A stretch of DNA of 64,000 bases from Melastoma dodecandrum (Eukaryota; Streptophyta; Magnoliopsida; Myrtales; Melastomataceae). Shown here piece after piece: positions 1 to 9,047 of the stretch (position 1 is the stretch's first letter; each line of letters begins with the position of its first letter). Made by a program: the position numbers and the translations under genes. Where the stretch lies: contig JARUPY010000577.1 in the NCBI GenBank assembly GCA_029817715.1, forward strand, positions 47,536 through 111,535. Reading direction: 5' to 3'. The notes under the pieces are model-generated. The model worked only from the letters and a program-made list of their open reading frames with translations, was not told where the DNA came from and made no database searches.

Positions 1-1011
1 TTGTTTCTTTCGTCTTGGTACTGGTTGTACCATGAACATGGTTGGGAAAATGGGAGGTGGTGCTGGCTCTTTTACTAATGAGCGGTCGAACTTGATCGTA
101 ACAGCTCCTTCTCTGTCTCTTGAGAAAGTTGAGACGGTTGACTGAATTGGTGGGATTGTCACCGTCCTCTTCTTTATCTGCTCGTAATCGGTCACCCACT
201 TTTCTGGTAGTAGCTTCAAGAGTTCTGCTCTTGGAATTTGTCTGGGGATGTGGATGCACGTAGGAGCCTTTTGATCATGATAGTCAGCCACGATGAGTAA
301 GGCATTCTGGGAGTCGTTGGGCATGCTTATGTCCAAAGCATGGTTCTGCACCCGGTAAGCCATCTGGTAGTGAAGAGTGGCTTCAATGGAGTTTGATTCC
401 ATTGTGGCTCCGCAGAGTTGCAGTTGTACCTGCAAGGCTGACAGCAACTTTGGATCCCTGAGAGACATACAGAAGTTAGGGAAAAGGGTTACGAAGACCG
501 TTCCTGCGTTTAATGTTGTCTCAATTGTTCCAATTACTGCGTGTTGATATTCCATGTATCTAGTGTCCAAAAGGGCCATTCGGGCTGTCACAGGCAGTCC
601 TTTTCGTCCATGATATGTCAAGGCAAGTCTTATGGCTCCAAAATGGAGATGGGAATATCCTTCTCTAGTCCATAGTTCAGGGAACTCTGCTGGCAATTGC
701 AGAGATACAAATTGTTCTCTTTGTGTCCCAAGTATAGGATGTTGGCTGAACTTACTAGTCTGAATGTATTCACGGGCTGATGAGGCAGGCCGTCTGATTA
801 AAGTCCTTATGCTTCTTATAGGTCCTGCAGAGGGCTTATGAAATGCTGTGTACGGATTGATCAATGGCAGTTCAGTATTAGCCACTTGATTAGCATCACA
901 ATTCTTATGAGTGATTTCATACAGTGATTCTATGCTTGCATTAGAACGTCTGAAGGAGGAAGAAGGCTCAAGGGAGAAGGGGGCAGTCAACATCTCAGGT
1001 GGGGTATCCAT
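1..1011 (-). CDS. Pararetroviral 30K-superfamily movement protein, partial (3' end off window)
   Basis: From an ATG at 1011-1009 the minus strand is open for 337 codons to the window edge, with no stop. The translation has the pattern of plant-virus cell-to-cell movement proteins of the 30K superfamily as found in caulimovirids: a segment reading GYSHLHFGAIRLAL followed by YHGRKGLPV, then ALLDTRY and a beta-rich stretch with TTLNAGTVFVTLFPNF. Such proteins carry the virus through plasmodesmata. In caulimovirids with a fused ORF the coat protein would follow further left, outside the window. The start follows the primer-binding site by about 100 nt, the expected place for the first large ORF. 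No stop or frameshift was seen in this part, unlike in most old integrants. Confidence 0.75.
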   Translation of the reverse strand, partial: MDTPPEMLTAPFSLEPSSSFRRSNASIESLYEITHKNCDANQVANTELPLINPYTAFHKPSAGPIRSIRTLIRRPASSAREYIQTSKFSQHPILGTQREQFVSLQLPAEFPELWTREGYSHLHFGAIRLALTYHGRKGLPVTARMALLDTRYMEYQHAVIGTIETTLNAGTVFVTLFPNFCMSLRDPKLLSALQVQLQLCGATMESNSIEATLHYQMAYRVQNHALDISMPNDSQNALLIVADYHDQKAPTCIHIPRQIPRAELLKLLPEKWVTDYEQIKKRTVTIPPIQSTVSTFSRDREGAVTIKFDRSLVKEPAPPPIFPTMFMVQPVPRRKKQ

Positions 1012-1107
1012 GGCGAGGCAGTAGGGCAATAACGGCAGGCAGGGGCATCCAGTAACTCACAAATACTCTCTCCCTCTCTGAAGAGAAGTAAGGAAAACAA
1101 GGCACAC

Positions 1108-1127
1108 CATTTGGCTCTGATACTAGG
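1108..1127 (-). promoter_or_regulatory. tRNA-Met primer-binding site of the pararetrovirus
   Basis: The minus strand reads TAGTATCAGAGC, matching 11 of 12 bases of the plant initiator tRNA-Met primer site (TGGTATCAGAGC) used by Caulimoviridae to prime minus-strand DNA. It lies about 100 nt upstream of the movement-protein start, the normal position in these viruses. Confidence 0.75.
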
Positions 1128-1386
1128 GGGTACAAGGTTGAGAAACAACTCATAGGATTAACTGAAATAGGCGGAATTACATGAAAGGAGTACAAGATAG
1201 ACAAAGACATGATAAACATGAGCTGGTTCTAACCAGAAAGATAGGATCAACTGAAGCTTGAGGAAACTTGAGGACATATTCAACAAACTTGAAACAAGCT
1301 TTATATTAAAGAGTGGAAAATACAGCGGAAGATCTAAAAGGAAATCTTTTAGATAAGATAAGTGAAAGCTTTATAAAACAAATGGA

Positions 1387-1758
1387 TTATACATTAGACA
1401 AGTATAAAAGCCATTTTAAGTACCAAGCAAGATATTTGCGGTACTGGACATGTTTACGGAGGGTAATCCATCCGTTGCAGAGATCCCAAGGGTTTAGGAA
1501 AATCCACTCATATCCTGGCTCCATGCACTCAAAGTAAGAAATCTGAGCATTTACAGAGTGAAGGACACAGTTCCTAGCCTTATAGTCAATATAGGTATCT
1601 AAGGCAGAGATGGTGCGGTTGACTTTCTGAAGAGTTTTCCTCTTCTTCCAAAGTGGCTCGTCATGTTGACGACGAATGGTATGAAAATGACTACGCAAGA
1701 CATTACAGTCAGGAAAAGGGGGTTTGTGGAAACGTCGTTCTCTTAGAGGAGGTCTCAT
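1387..1758 (-). CDS. Unknown 123-residue ORF in the pararetrovirus leader
   Basis: Minus-strand ORF of 123 codons lying between the viral promoter and the primer-binding site, ending about 260 nt upstream of the primer site. The product is basic at its N-terminus and rich in Trp, Tyr and His further on (segments YIDYKARNCVLH and GYEWIFLNPW), unlike a random frame of AT-rich leader. I recognise no family. Small ORFs of unknown role just before the movement-protein gene exist in some caulimovirids (CaMV ORF VII), so position alone suggests an analogous leader ORF. It could also be chance or an acquired fragment. Confidence 0.35.
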   Translation of the reverse strand: MRPPLRERRFHKPPFPDCNVLRSHFHTIRRQHDEPLWKKRKTLQKVNRTISALDTYIDYKARNCVLHSVNAQISYFECMEPGYEWIFLNPWDLCNGWITLRKHVQYRKYLAWYLKWLLYLSNV

Positions 1759-2018
1759 CCAGCCTACTATCAGTTACAAGCCTGCGACCGGCGCCTGGCA
1801 GCCCTCCTGGCTATAACGGCAAGTGGTCCTTTATGGCGAAGTCGATAGTTTTACGGCCCTGACAGAACTCTACTAAGTTAACGGTGTACAACAAACATCC
1901 GTTTCATGATAGAAATCTGACGATAGTTAAGTTCATAACATTTATCACAAAATTTCAAGTTTCTTGTAGAAGAAGAGTATTCCTAAAAAGGAAGTCACAC
2001 CATCTTACTGGAGTAGAT

Positions 2019-2056
2019 ACACTGTACAGATAAAGGCTAAGACATATGTGGAGGAA
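2019..2056. repeat. 38-bp direct repeat, copy in the viral leader
   Basis: The 38 bases beginning ACACTGTACAGATAAAGG are repeated without mismatch at 5774-5811. This copy sits between the viral TATA box and the primer site; the other copy forms the junction of the viral block with the sequence upstream of PRT1. The flanks of the two copies differ on both sides. Confidence 0.9.
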
Positions 2057-2474
2057 ATCTGGGAAGAGCTCAAATATAGAATAGCAAAGATGATTAACAG
2101 GATATGGAGGACATGGAAAATGATAGACATCTTAGACAAAGATTAAAATAACTGATGCAAAGGGATATAAACAAAGAGTGAAGCAAAATCTAAACAGATT
2201 AGGAAATAATAAGGAGATGATCAATAGATACAGGAAAACACGATGAATATGTTTGAGCAAAGACATAAACAAATCTTTATGGATTTTGGGGTTTTCTGGA
2301 TGTTTTTGGGTTTATCGAAGATAGAAAGATCATCGAGAGATTGTTAGAACTGGAATACCTTACTGCCTTTAGGTTATTGCCCGGATGAGTTTAGTTGCAC
2401 ATGGATGGGAGAAAATGAGAATTGTATTGAAGTGTGTTTTTTCTCCTCTGCCTATCTCTTGTGCTTGCAAGAGG

Positions 2475-2483
2475 CTATTTATA
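2475..2483 (-). promoter_or_regulatory. TATA box of the pararetroviral promoter
   Basis: The minus strand reads GTGTATAAATAGCC, a strong plant TATA box, followed by CTCTTGCAAGCACAAGAG, an inverted repeat near the expected transcription start. It is downstream of ORF2 and upstream of the primer site and movement-protein ORF, as in the large intergenic region of caulimovirids. Transcription would run leftward, away from PRT1. Confidence 0.65.
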
Positions 2484-2548
2484 CACAAAGCTGGAAGCTA
2501 GAACTTGGATGTGGTTAAGCCATGTTTCCTTGAACTATTCTTAATCGT

Positions 2549-2629
2549 AAAGATGAAAATGACTTAAAGGAAAACTGTTCCTGGTCAAAAAGATGAAAGT
2601 GACAAAAGGAAAACTATTCCTAGTCAAAA
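2549..2629. repeat. Two-unit 40-bp tandem repeat upstream of the viral TATA box
   Basis: Two imperfect units of about 40 bp share GGAAAACTRTTCCTRGTCAA preceded by AAAGATGAAARTGAC. In minus-strand orientation they lie about 65-150 bp upstream of the TATA box, where pararetroviral promoters keep enhancer elements. They also overlap the region just past the ORF2 stop. Confidence 0.6.
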
Positions 2630-2711
2630 GGTGTCACTTTGAGTCTCTTCATCCTTATCGTCTGCACATGGGCGGCTATCTTTATCTTTGGCACATGGGC
2701 GGCTACTGTTG

Positions 2712-3491
2712 TTAGTCTTCACCTGTCTTGGGGCGCTTTCCATGCGGGTCCGATTTCTTTGCCGACAATCTTTTTTGTCGCGATGCACGCCTTCTTGTAG
2801 ATCCTGGGCCTGGTGGTGATTTTGGGCTTGAAGATGGTCCTGGTATATCGGTTGGGCTTGAAAGATTGAATTTCTGAACCATATCTTCAACCATTGTATC
2901 CCAGGTAATTTGTTCTTGGATATGGGCTTCCAGGGCTTCATCTATGCACCATACTCCGTTGACGTCCATTCTTGCGATCTGTTGAATCAGCAATTCTTCT
3001 TCTGTGAGAGGACGCATTGAATTGAGTTGGAAGAGCTTATTTGTCAAGCAGGTCATGCTGTGAAGCATGTCTTTGTACTCGGACCCTTTGGTGGGAAGTG
3101 GAACTTGCCATATATGTGGAATTTGGTCGTCGACTTCATAGTTTCCAAAGTGTATGGCAATTGAATTGGGTAGACAGGCAAAGTGATCTACCGTATTTAC
3201 GGCAACCAATGATGCTATTTCGCTGTCGTAATGCCAATTCCTGTGGAAGAAATATATGGTGTATGGAGTAATATCTGGCCACTTCTGAAATCTGTAAGCT
3301 TGTTCTTCTAACCAGATCTTCCACCGGGATAGTGGTGCGAACCAATTAAGAACTTCTGCGAGATGTGCATGAGGATAGTTTCCAGGGGAATATGAACATA
3401 AGTCTCCAAATCTATCAAGATAATGGAGCATTTCTAAAGCTGGAAATTCAAAGCTATGGTATGTGCATGAAGGAAATACCAAAAGAACCAT
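2712..3491 (-). CDS. Pararetroviral ORF2, 259 residues, function unknown
   Basis: An intact 259-codon ORF whose start lies inside the end of the RT-RNase H ORF (58-nt overlap, different frame). The N-terminal two thirds are rich in aromatic residues (for example WLEEQAYRFQKWPDITPY); the C-terminal 45 residues are Ser/Pro-rich and then strongly basic (STRRRASRQKRLSAKK), which could serve nucleic-acid binding or nuclear import. Its place directly after RNase H corresponds to florendovirus ORF2 or, by position only, to the transactivator gene of CaMV. I see no conserved domain I can name. The frame is unbroken, which suggests a fairly young or selected copy. Confidence 0.6.
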   Translation of the reverse strand: MVLLVFPSCTYHSFEFPALEMLHYLDRFGDLCSYSPGNYPHAHLAEVLNWFAPLSRWKIWLEEQAYRFQKWPDITPYTIYFFHRNWHYDSEIASLVAVNTVDHFACLPNSIAIHFGNYEVDDQIPHIWQVPLPTKGSEYKDMLHSMTCLTNKLFQLNSMRPLTEEELLIQQIARMDVNGVWCIDEALEAHIQEQITWDTMVEDMVQKFNLSSPTDIPGPSSSPKSPPGPGSTRRRASRQKRLSAKKSDPHGKRPKTGED

Positions 3492-5644
3492 TTTAAATCA
3501 ACAGGAAACTTTTCAGCTGGATGTATAGGAAACAAATGTAGGAATGGGCAGGTAGGATGAAATCCTATTCTTGGAAAGAATAGCTGTCCATGTTTTCTGA
3601 AAAGCTGTGACAGGTAGTAATACATCTGTGAGTATGGTTGTGAAATAATTTTCATAGAACGATCGAACCTGAGAAGGTTGTTCCATTTGTGTATTTCAAG
3701 AGGCAGAGAGCTTGACTGATTTTGCCTTGGCTTGTTCTGAGTATGAAGCGAAAACATCGCTTGAAGTTTTGGATACTCAAGGAGTTGTGGATTAACAGTA
3801 TCAAAGGGTCTGGAGAGAAAATCAGCAACAACATTTGTCTTTCCTTTGATATGTCGTACCGTGTATGAGTATTGGGAGAACCATTGTGATAACCTCAATA
3901 GTTGAGCATTGGGAATCTTCTTTGCTTTGAGGTTCAAGACAGAGTTGAATGACTTGAAGTCTGTTTCGATCACAAAGTGATGTCCCATTAGATGGAACTC
4001 CAATTTCTTGATTCCATACTTCACGGCTAGAATTTCCTTGATTCCTGAGTAGTAATGTTGTTCAGCATTGTTGAACTTCCCTGATTTGTAGGCACATATT
4101 TTTCTGGTTCCATTGATTTCTTCAAAAAGTATTGCTGCCCAAAACTCATTGCTTGCGTCTGTTTGTAGGATTCTCAATCCATCAGAAGGAATCTGCAGAG
4201 GAGGCAAATTCTGGAGATTCTTCTTTAAGTACTGAACAGCGTTAGTTTGCAGGTCTCCCCATGGAGATGCATCTTTCTTAAGCTGAGCTTCGAGTGGGCT
4301 AGTGTACCTACTAATTCCTGGAACAAAATCTCTGAGATAATTTACAATTCCAAGAAATTGCTGAACCTGTTTTGTGGTCAGTGTGTCTGGGAATTTTAGT
4401 AATTCCTGGGCAATATGTGGTCCTGGATAATACTGTCCATCTGCTAATTGCATTCCTAGGAATTCAATTGTTGATGTGCAAAGCTGAACTTTCTTCTTAG
4501 ATAGCATGATGCCAAATTTCTGCACAATCTGAGCAAACTCTTTGAGTAGGAGTTCATGTGAATTCTTATCTTCACTGAAAAGTAAGATATCATCAATGTA
4601 AATGAGTGCAGATGATTGTATGGGCTCAAAGATACTTGTCATGGCATCTTGGAATAATGATGGGGCAGTCTTGAGTCCAAATGGTAGGACTCTCCATTGG
4701 TAATGTCCGTTGGGTATGCAAAAGGCTGTTTTCCATCTATCTTCGGGATGAACACCTATTTGCCAAAAGCCACTTTTGAGATCAAACTTTGAAAATACCT
4801 TGGCTTTTGATAGCGAAGAGAATAGAGCTGTCCTATTTGGAATAGGAAACTTGATGTCTTGAAGGAAGTGATTGAGAGGTTGATAGTTAATAACTAATCG
4901 CTTCTTCCCTATGTTCTGCTCTGACCTCTTGTTGACATAAAATGCTTGGCATGCCCATGATGAGCTGGAGTGCTCAATCAACCCTTGCTGTAGAAGTGAG
5001 TTGCATTCATCAATAGCAAGTTTTGAATCCTTGGGAGTCATACCTGGATGACTGGCCTTTGTGGGATTCACATCTTCATTCATCTTGAATGGCAATCTGA
5101 CGAAGAATTCTGGATTTGTCCATAAAGGATGTGAGCACTTTGTCAGAAAGTCTTGGTGGTCTGATGCAAAGTATGGTTTGAACAATTCCAATGCTTGTTG
5201 TACTGGTTGAATGGAGTACATTCTGCTTTGATGTGTGTAAGGCTTGAAACTTGATATGTGTCTTATCCCAGTTGCTAGCAGTTTGAGATTGTGAAGTTGA
5301 TGAAGTATGTCCCATCCGATCACAAGGTCTTTACCTGGTAGATCTGTTGCTACAACCTTTACGGATATGGAACATGTAGGAAAGAGCATGATTGTTATTG
5401 ATTTGGTCCTTAAGAATGTCTGGAAATTCTTTCCAGATGCTGCTTTGTAGGTGTTTACTTGAGGAACCAATAGCTCTGCTGGGACTATAGCTGGATTGAT
5501 CATACTTTCAGCTGCTCCTGTATCAATAAAAGCGATAGCTTGAACTGGTCTATGGCTCTTTGAGAAGTAGATCTGTACCTTGACGTACGGCATAATATTG
5601 GAGGCAGCCATGAGAGGAGTACTGGTTTCTGTAGTTTCCTCCAT
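3434..5644 (-). CDS. Pararetroviral protease-reverse transcriptase-RNase H polyprotein
   Basis: Intact 736-codon ORF. Domains in order: aspartic protease with active-site DTGA at residues 41-44; reverse transcriptase with finger and palm motifs (SKFDLKSGFWQI near 285-296) and catalytic YIDD at 349-352; connection segment FLGIVNYLRDF; RNase H with TDAS at 495-498 and a C-terminal HIKGKTNVVADFLSRPF end. No integrase or chromodomain follows. An in-frame TAA lies 27 nt upstream of the chosen ATG, so either the protease starts its own ORF in this virus or the upstream coat-protein frame was lost. This is the most conserved part of the element and supports the Caulimoviridae assignment. No internal stop or frameshift was found. 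Confidence 0.88.
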   Translation of the reverse strand: MEETTETSTPLMAASNIMPYVKVQIYFSKSHRPVQAIAFIDTGAAESMINPAIVPAELLVPQVNTYKAASGKNFQTFLRTKSITIMLFPTCSISVKVVATDLPGKDLVIGWDILHQLHNLKLLATGIRHISSFKPYTHQSRMYSIQPVQQALELFKPYFASDHQDFLTKCSHPLWTNPEFFVRLPFKMNEDVNPTKASHPGMTPKDSKLAIDECNSLLQQGLIEHSSSSWACQAFYVNKRSEQNIGKKRLVINYQPLNHFLQDIKFPIPNRTALFSSLSKAKVFSKFDLKSGFWQIGVHPEDRWKTAFCIPNGHYQWRVLPFGLKTAPSLFQDAMTSIFEPIQSSALIYIDDILLFSEDKNSHELLLKEFAQIVQKFGIMLSKKKVQLCTSTIEFLGMQLADGQYYPGPHIAQELLKFPDTLTTKQVQQFLGIVNYLRDFVPGISRYTSPLEAQLKKDASPWGDLQTNAVQYLKKNLQNLPPLQIPSDGLRILQTDASNEFWAAILFEEINGTRKICAYKSGKFNNAEQHYYSGIKEILAVKYGIKKLEFHLMGHHFVIETDFKSFNSVLNLKAKKIPNAQLLRLSQWFSQYSYTVRHIKGKTNVVADFLSRPFDTVNPQLLEYPKLQAMFSLHTQNKPRQNQSSSLPLEIHKWNNLLRFDRSMKIISQPYSQMYYYLSQLFRKHGQLFFPRIGFHPTCPFLHLFPIHPAEKFPVDLKWFFWYFLHAHTIALNFQL

Positions 5645-5773
5645 GTCAGAAGCTGGGGAATGGATTTACAAGTTGGTAAAGGATTCGCATGAGGGAATTC
5701 TTCTCGTAGCGAAACTACCATGTTGGGAGAATGGTTGAGGATATCTTGTAACCGTAGTATGTCGTGTGACAGG

Positions 5774-5811
5774 ACACTGTACAGATAAAGGCTAAGACAT
5801 ATGTGGAGGAA
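5774..5811. repeat. 38-bp direct repeat, copy at the viral/host boundary
   Basis: Exact copy of 2019-2056. To its left is viral sequence leading into the protease ORF; to its right begins the region upstream of PRT1, whose ATG is 340 bp away. It therefore marks either an end of the integrated molecule or a rearrangement point. Confidence 0.9.
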
Positions 5812-6150
5812 GCCTTTTTCTAAGGTGAACTGTCCCTTTCTTTTCTTCCATTATATCTTGAGTGTGTGGACAGCGAATCCCAAAATAGATCGTGATCCCA
5901 CCAAGATGAGGTTAATTTTTCCCCACCAAACAATCAAGAAAAATTCGCTTCCATTAATACATACTGTAATTAAATCTGAACCGTTAATCTTGTGTGTCTC
6001 CTCGCAAATAAAAATTTTCCACATTAATAACAAAATTATGGAAGTTGGTATGATCTCATGTAAGAGGAAAGGAGATAAAGAAAGGTGATGCAGCTTGATA
6101 TTAACGATTATTAATATCGATTTGTTTACAGTTGCTCTGCCCAAGACGAG
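5812..6150 (+). promoter_or_regulatory. Remaining PRT1 promoter and 5' leader
   Basis: About 340 bp separate the viral edge from the PRT1 start codon. The stretch is AT-rich and holds no convincing coding frame of its own. The core promoter and 5' UTR of PRT1 must lie here or within the viral flank. I see no certain TATA box. Confidence 0.35.
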
Positions 6151-9047
6151 ATGAGCCAAAAGGCGGCGGACGAGGCGGTCGGCAACGGCACCGCCGGCCT
6201 GCAGGATGGCCGCACGGACGTCCCCGCCACGCCGGACTTGGATTCCGAAGAAATCCCTGATTCCTTCACTTGTTGCGTTTGCCTGTGAGTACCCCCGTGG
6301 AAGTATTGCTCTTTTCATTTCTTTTGGATGGTAACGAGGGGTGGGATGAAAATTGGGGATCAAGATTGGATCTTTGTGGTTATCGTGATGCGGGTTGGAG
6401 TGTGAAGGAGTTCTGGAATGGGATAGTTGACTGTTGATGCTTAGGGCGATGTTGATGTTGCCAAAGGAGTCGACTTTTTGTGGTGTTTTTGCTCGGTCTA
6501 AAGGTTGAGATGAAGTGTAGCACTGGATCAGTCAATGGTGCGAATTTTGTGATGATGCTTGAGATTGGGAACCCCCCCTCCCCCCGCCCCCCACAAAGTT
6601 TGTTTTTGTTACCTTGAAGGTTTGGAGTGTGATTTGGATTTTGGTTGGTTTCTCATGAAGCTGTCCCGCTTCTCTTTTTTCAGGGATCTTCTCTACAAGC
6701 CGGTTCTGTTGTGTGAGCTCCTCGAACTTTGGGGGATGGATCATATTTGTGGAACGCTTCCAGCGAGAATTCCTGAAAGTAGTTGCTTCTCTTTTTTGCA
6801 GCGTGTGGTCATATGTCCTGTTTCTGGTGCGTCCATAAGTCCATGAGCGGTTTTCATGAATCCCAATGTCCAATTTGTCGGCATCCTTACATTCACTTTC
6901 CGAACATCTGTCCCATGCTTCACTTTTTGCTGCTTAAGATGTATCCCGGTACTTATGTTAAAAGAGAGAAGCAGATACAAGGTATGTTCTCTGTATTGTC
7001 CCGACTTAGTTGAACAGCGGTTAAACTTGCATTGCGCCTTCAGGCGAGAAGAAGCCACTGGAGTTTTTCTTCCCTTGTTTATTCATCATTCTACTCGGTT
7101 TATTTCTTATAGTTAAGGATCTTTGTTAAATGGTCCATGCTATGTGAAAATATGAGTTTCTTTGTATGGTTTGTGTTATCACAGAGGAAGAAAAGAAAAT
7201 CCGGATTTCATCACCCCAGCTTGATGCCCAACTGTGGATATCATATGGAAATGAACATCTGACTGGTGGTAATTTGTCACAGAGTCCTCCGACAAACCAG
7301 GGCTTGAATGTCGGTCCATCCCCAGATGTTGATTCTCAACCCCCTACAAGTTTTATACTTGCAGTGCCCGAGGAAACTGCACGGGTTGATCACAACAGCT
7401 TTCCACAAGCCCTTACTGAAGGATCTCAACCACGAGATCTTCCAGAGAAAGAGCCAACTGATTGTCAAAATAAGGTGTCAATTACTGATGTGCAATGTGG
7501 ATCATGCAAGCAGCTGTTGTTTCGTCCAGTTGCTCTTAATTGTGGCCATGGTACTGTCTCTTTTGCCACTTTGAAGATTTTTTCCATGCAAATTGTTGCT
7601 AATGTCTCTTACTGTGATTTTGTTCGATTCACGCTGGTTTTGGCAGTGTTTTGTAAGTGTTGCATACCCGAAGCAGTGCCTGAGAAGTTTGAGTGCCCCT
7701 TGTGTCATAGCCTGCATCCTGGGGACTCGCCAAAAGTCTGTTTGGCTCTAGATCACTTCTTAGAGGAGGAGTTCTCCGACGAGTATGCTTCGAGGAAATC
7801 GGCCGCTCAATCTAATGACATCACTCCAAAGATTAAAAGCCCCAAAACAGGTAAAACTTCCAGGCTCCTTTACATAATACATAGCTTCCTGATGATGTAT
7901 TGAGTAGTTTTCCCGTAATAGCATAAGCAATTTGAATCAGTGTTACTGGAGGCACTAGCACCGGCCTGAGAAAAGGCGATGGCTGAATAAAACAGTAAAA
8001 TAAAATTACTTGGATTTACTAAAAATCTGCATGAAGTTGTCGAAAATTCAAAAGTCATGTTCCAAAATGAAATCATCATAAGGTTTTCAAAGAAAATCAA
8101 TTAACAAAAAAAAAACTGACGGGTTTTTTTTCGAGAAAAACTAATTTTCCAGGAACCCAAGACTTTTTTTTTGCTTTAGGACATTTGTTGAAGGCGCTTG
8201 CCTAGGGGTGCCTGATTGGTGTGTTCGAATGCATGAAGCCTACTGGTACCATTCCACATTTGGCAAGGGGCTCGTGCTTATTACAACAAAAACGTTGGTC
8301 GGCTTTTTTCTCCAGGGAATGACAAAGCTGTTAAGGACACCACTAGGAACCCGTCTGGGTGGACCGATCCTTTTAAGACTCATTATAGAGTTGGCTGTGA
8401 CTATTGTGGGGTAAGCTATCATCTTATTTGTACGGTTTGGTAATACTGGAACAAAATATAAGTTCCCAAAACTGCATTAGCCATCCATCTGGTTTATTTA
8501 AATGATGTCTTTTCGGCGGTGTATGAGTATATGCTTTTGATATATATATATATGAATATCGTCTTTGGAAACTTAGATCAGAGAGTTGGAGGAACGGAGT
8601 TTGTTGAGACTGTTGTGCTGCTCGTGGTAACGGTTCAAGGTCATCTCTGTTTCGCAGATGTTTCCTATAGTAGGCGACAGATACAAATGCCAAGACTGCG
8701 AGGAGAAAATTGGGTTCGACCTGTGCGGGGACTGTTTCAATTCCCGTTGCAAGCTCCCTGGCCGGTTCAACCAACAGCATAAACCGGAACACAAGTTCAA
8801 GCTCATAAAATCGTACCCGATGCGGAGGTGGATGACGAGGTTCTGGATCGGGAGACCACCCGTGAGCTCTGCCAATGCCGTCCTGCCTGGGGAAAGTGCA
8901 GGAAACCCTGTCGCATCTCGCACGAGCGATGATGCTCAAGAGGACGACGACGACGACGAAAACGTGGAGTTCCCCTTGCACATCGGCATTGCAGTGGTGG
9001 AGGATGAGGACGAAGAGAGCGAGGAAGAGGAGTCACCGTCCGGTTGA
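6151..9047 (+). CDS. PRT1: PRT1-type E3 ubiquitin ligase (two RING fingers plus ZZ finger)
   Basis: Seven exons (6151-6284, 6684-6712, 6802-6981, 7185-7550, 7647-7850, 8316-8410, 8658-9047) close to 465 residues. RING finger 1 spans about 41-80 (CCVCLDLLY ... CGHMSCFWC ... CPIC), RING finger 2 about 219-256 (CGSC ... CGHVFCKCC ... CPLC) and a ZZ zinc finger starts near 326 (HYRVGCDYCG ... CQDCEEKIGFDLCGDC). The tail is acidic. This architecture is that of Arabidopsis PRT1, the N-degron pathway ligase that recognises proteins with bulky aromatic N-terminal residues and marks them for the proteasome. Exon 2 is a 29-nt micro-exon inside RING 1. The ATG follows AT-rich leader and opens an N-terminus of plausible length. 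Arabidopsis PRT1 is about 410 residues; the extra length here is in the linker and acidic tail. Confidence 0.9.

Larger units (their letters stand above)
1..5811 (-). mobile_element. Endogenous pararetrovirus (Caulimoviridae-like), rearranged integrant
   Basis: On the minus strand, reading from high to low coordinates, this block carries a protease-reverse transcriptase-RNase H ORF, an overlapping second ORF, a 1.7-kb intergenic region with TATA box and tRNA-Met primer site, and a 30K-type movement-protein ORF that leaves the window at base 1. There is no integrase and no LTR, which separates it from Ty3 or Copia elements and fits a virus with a circular DNA genome. Compared with a viral map starting at the movement protein, the order is permuted, and no coat-protein segment is present upstream of the protease. 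The right edge is marked by a 38-bp direct repeat shared with the leader. The genus (florendo-, petu- or other) cannot be fixed from what is visible. The left part lies outside the window. Confidence 0.85.

Noticed and set aside
5851..6363. 170-codon minus-strand frame
   Set aside because: Antisense to the PRT1 promoter and first exon; no family feature, explained by composition.
8424..8981. 185-codon minus-strand frame
   Set aside because: Antisense to PRT1 intron 6 and exon 7, whose coding sense is certain.
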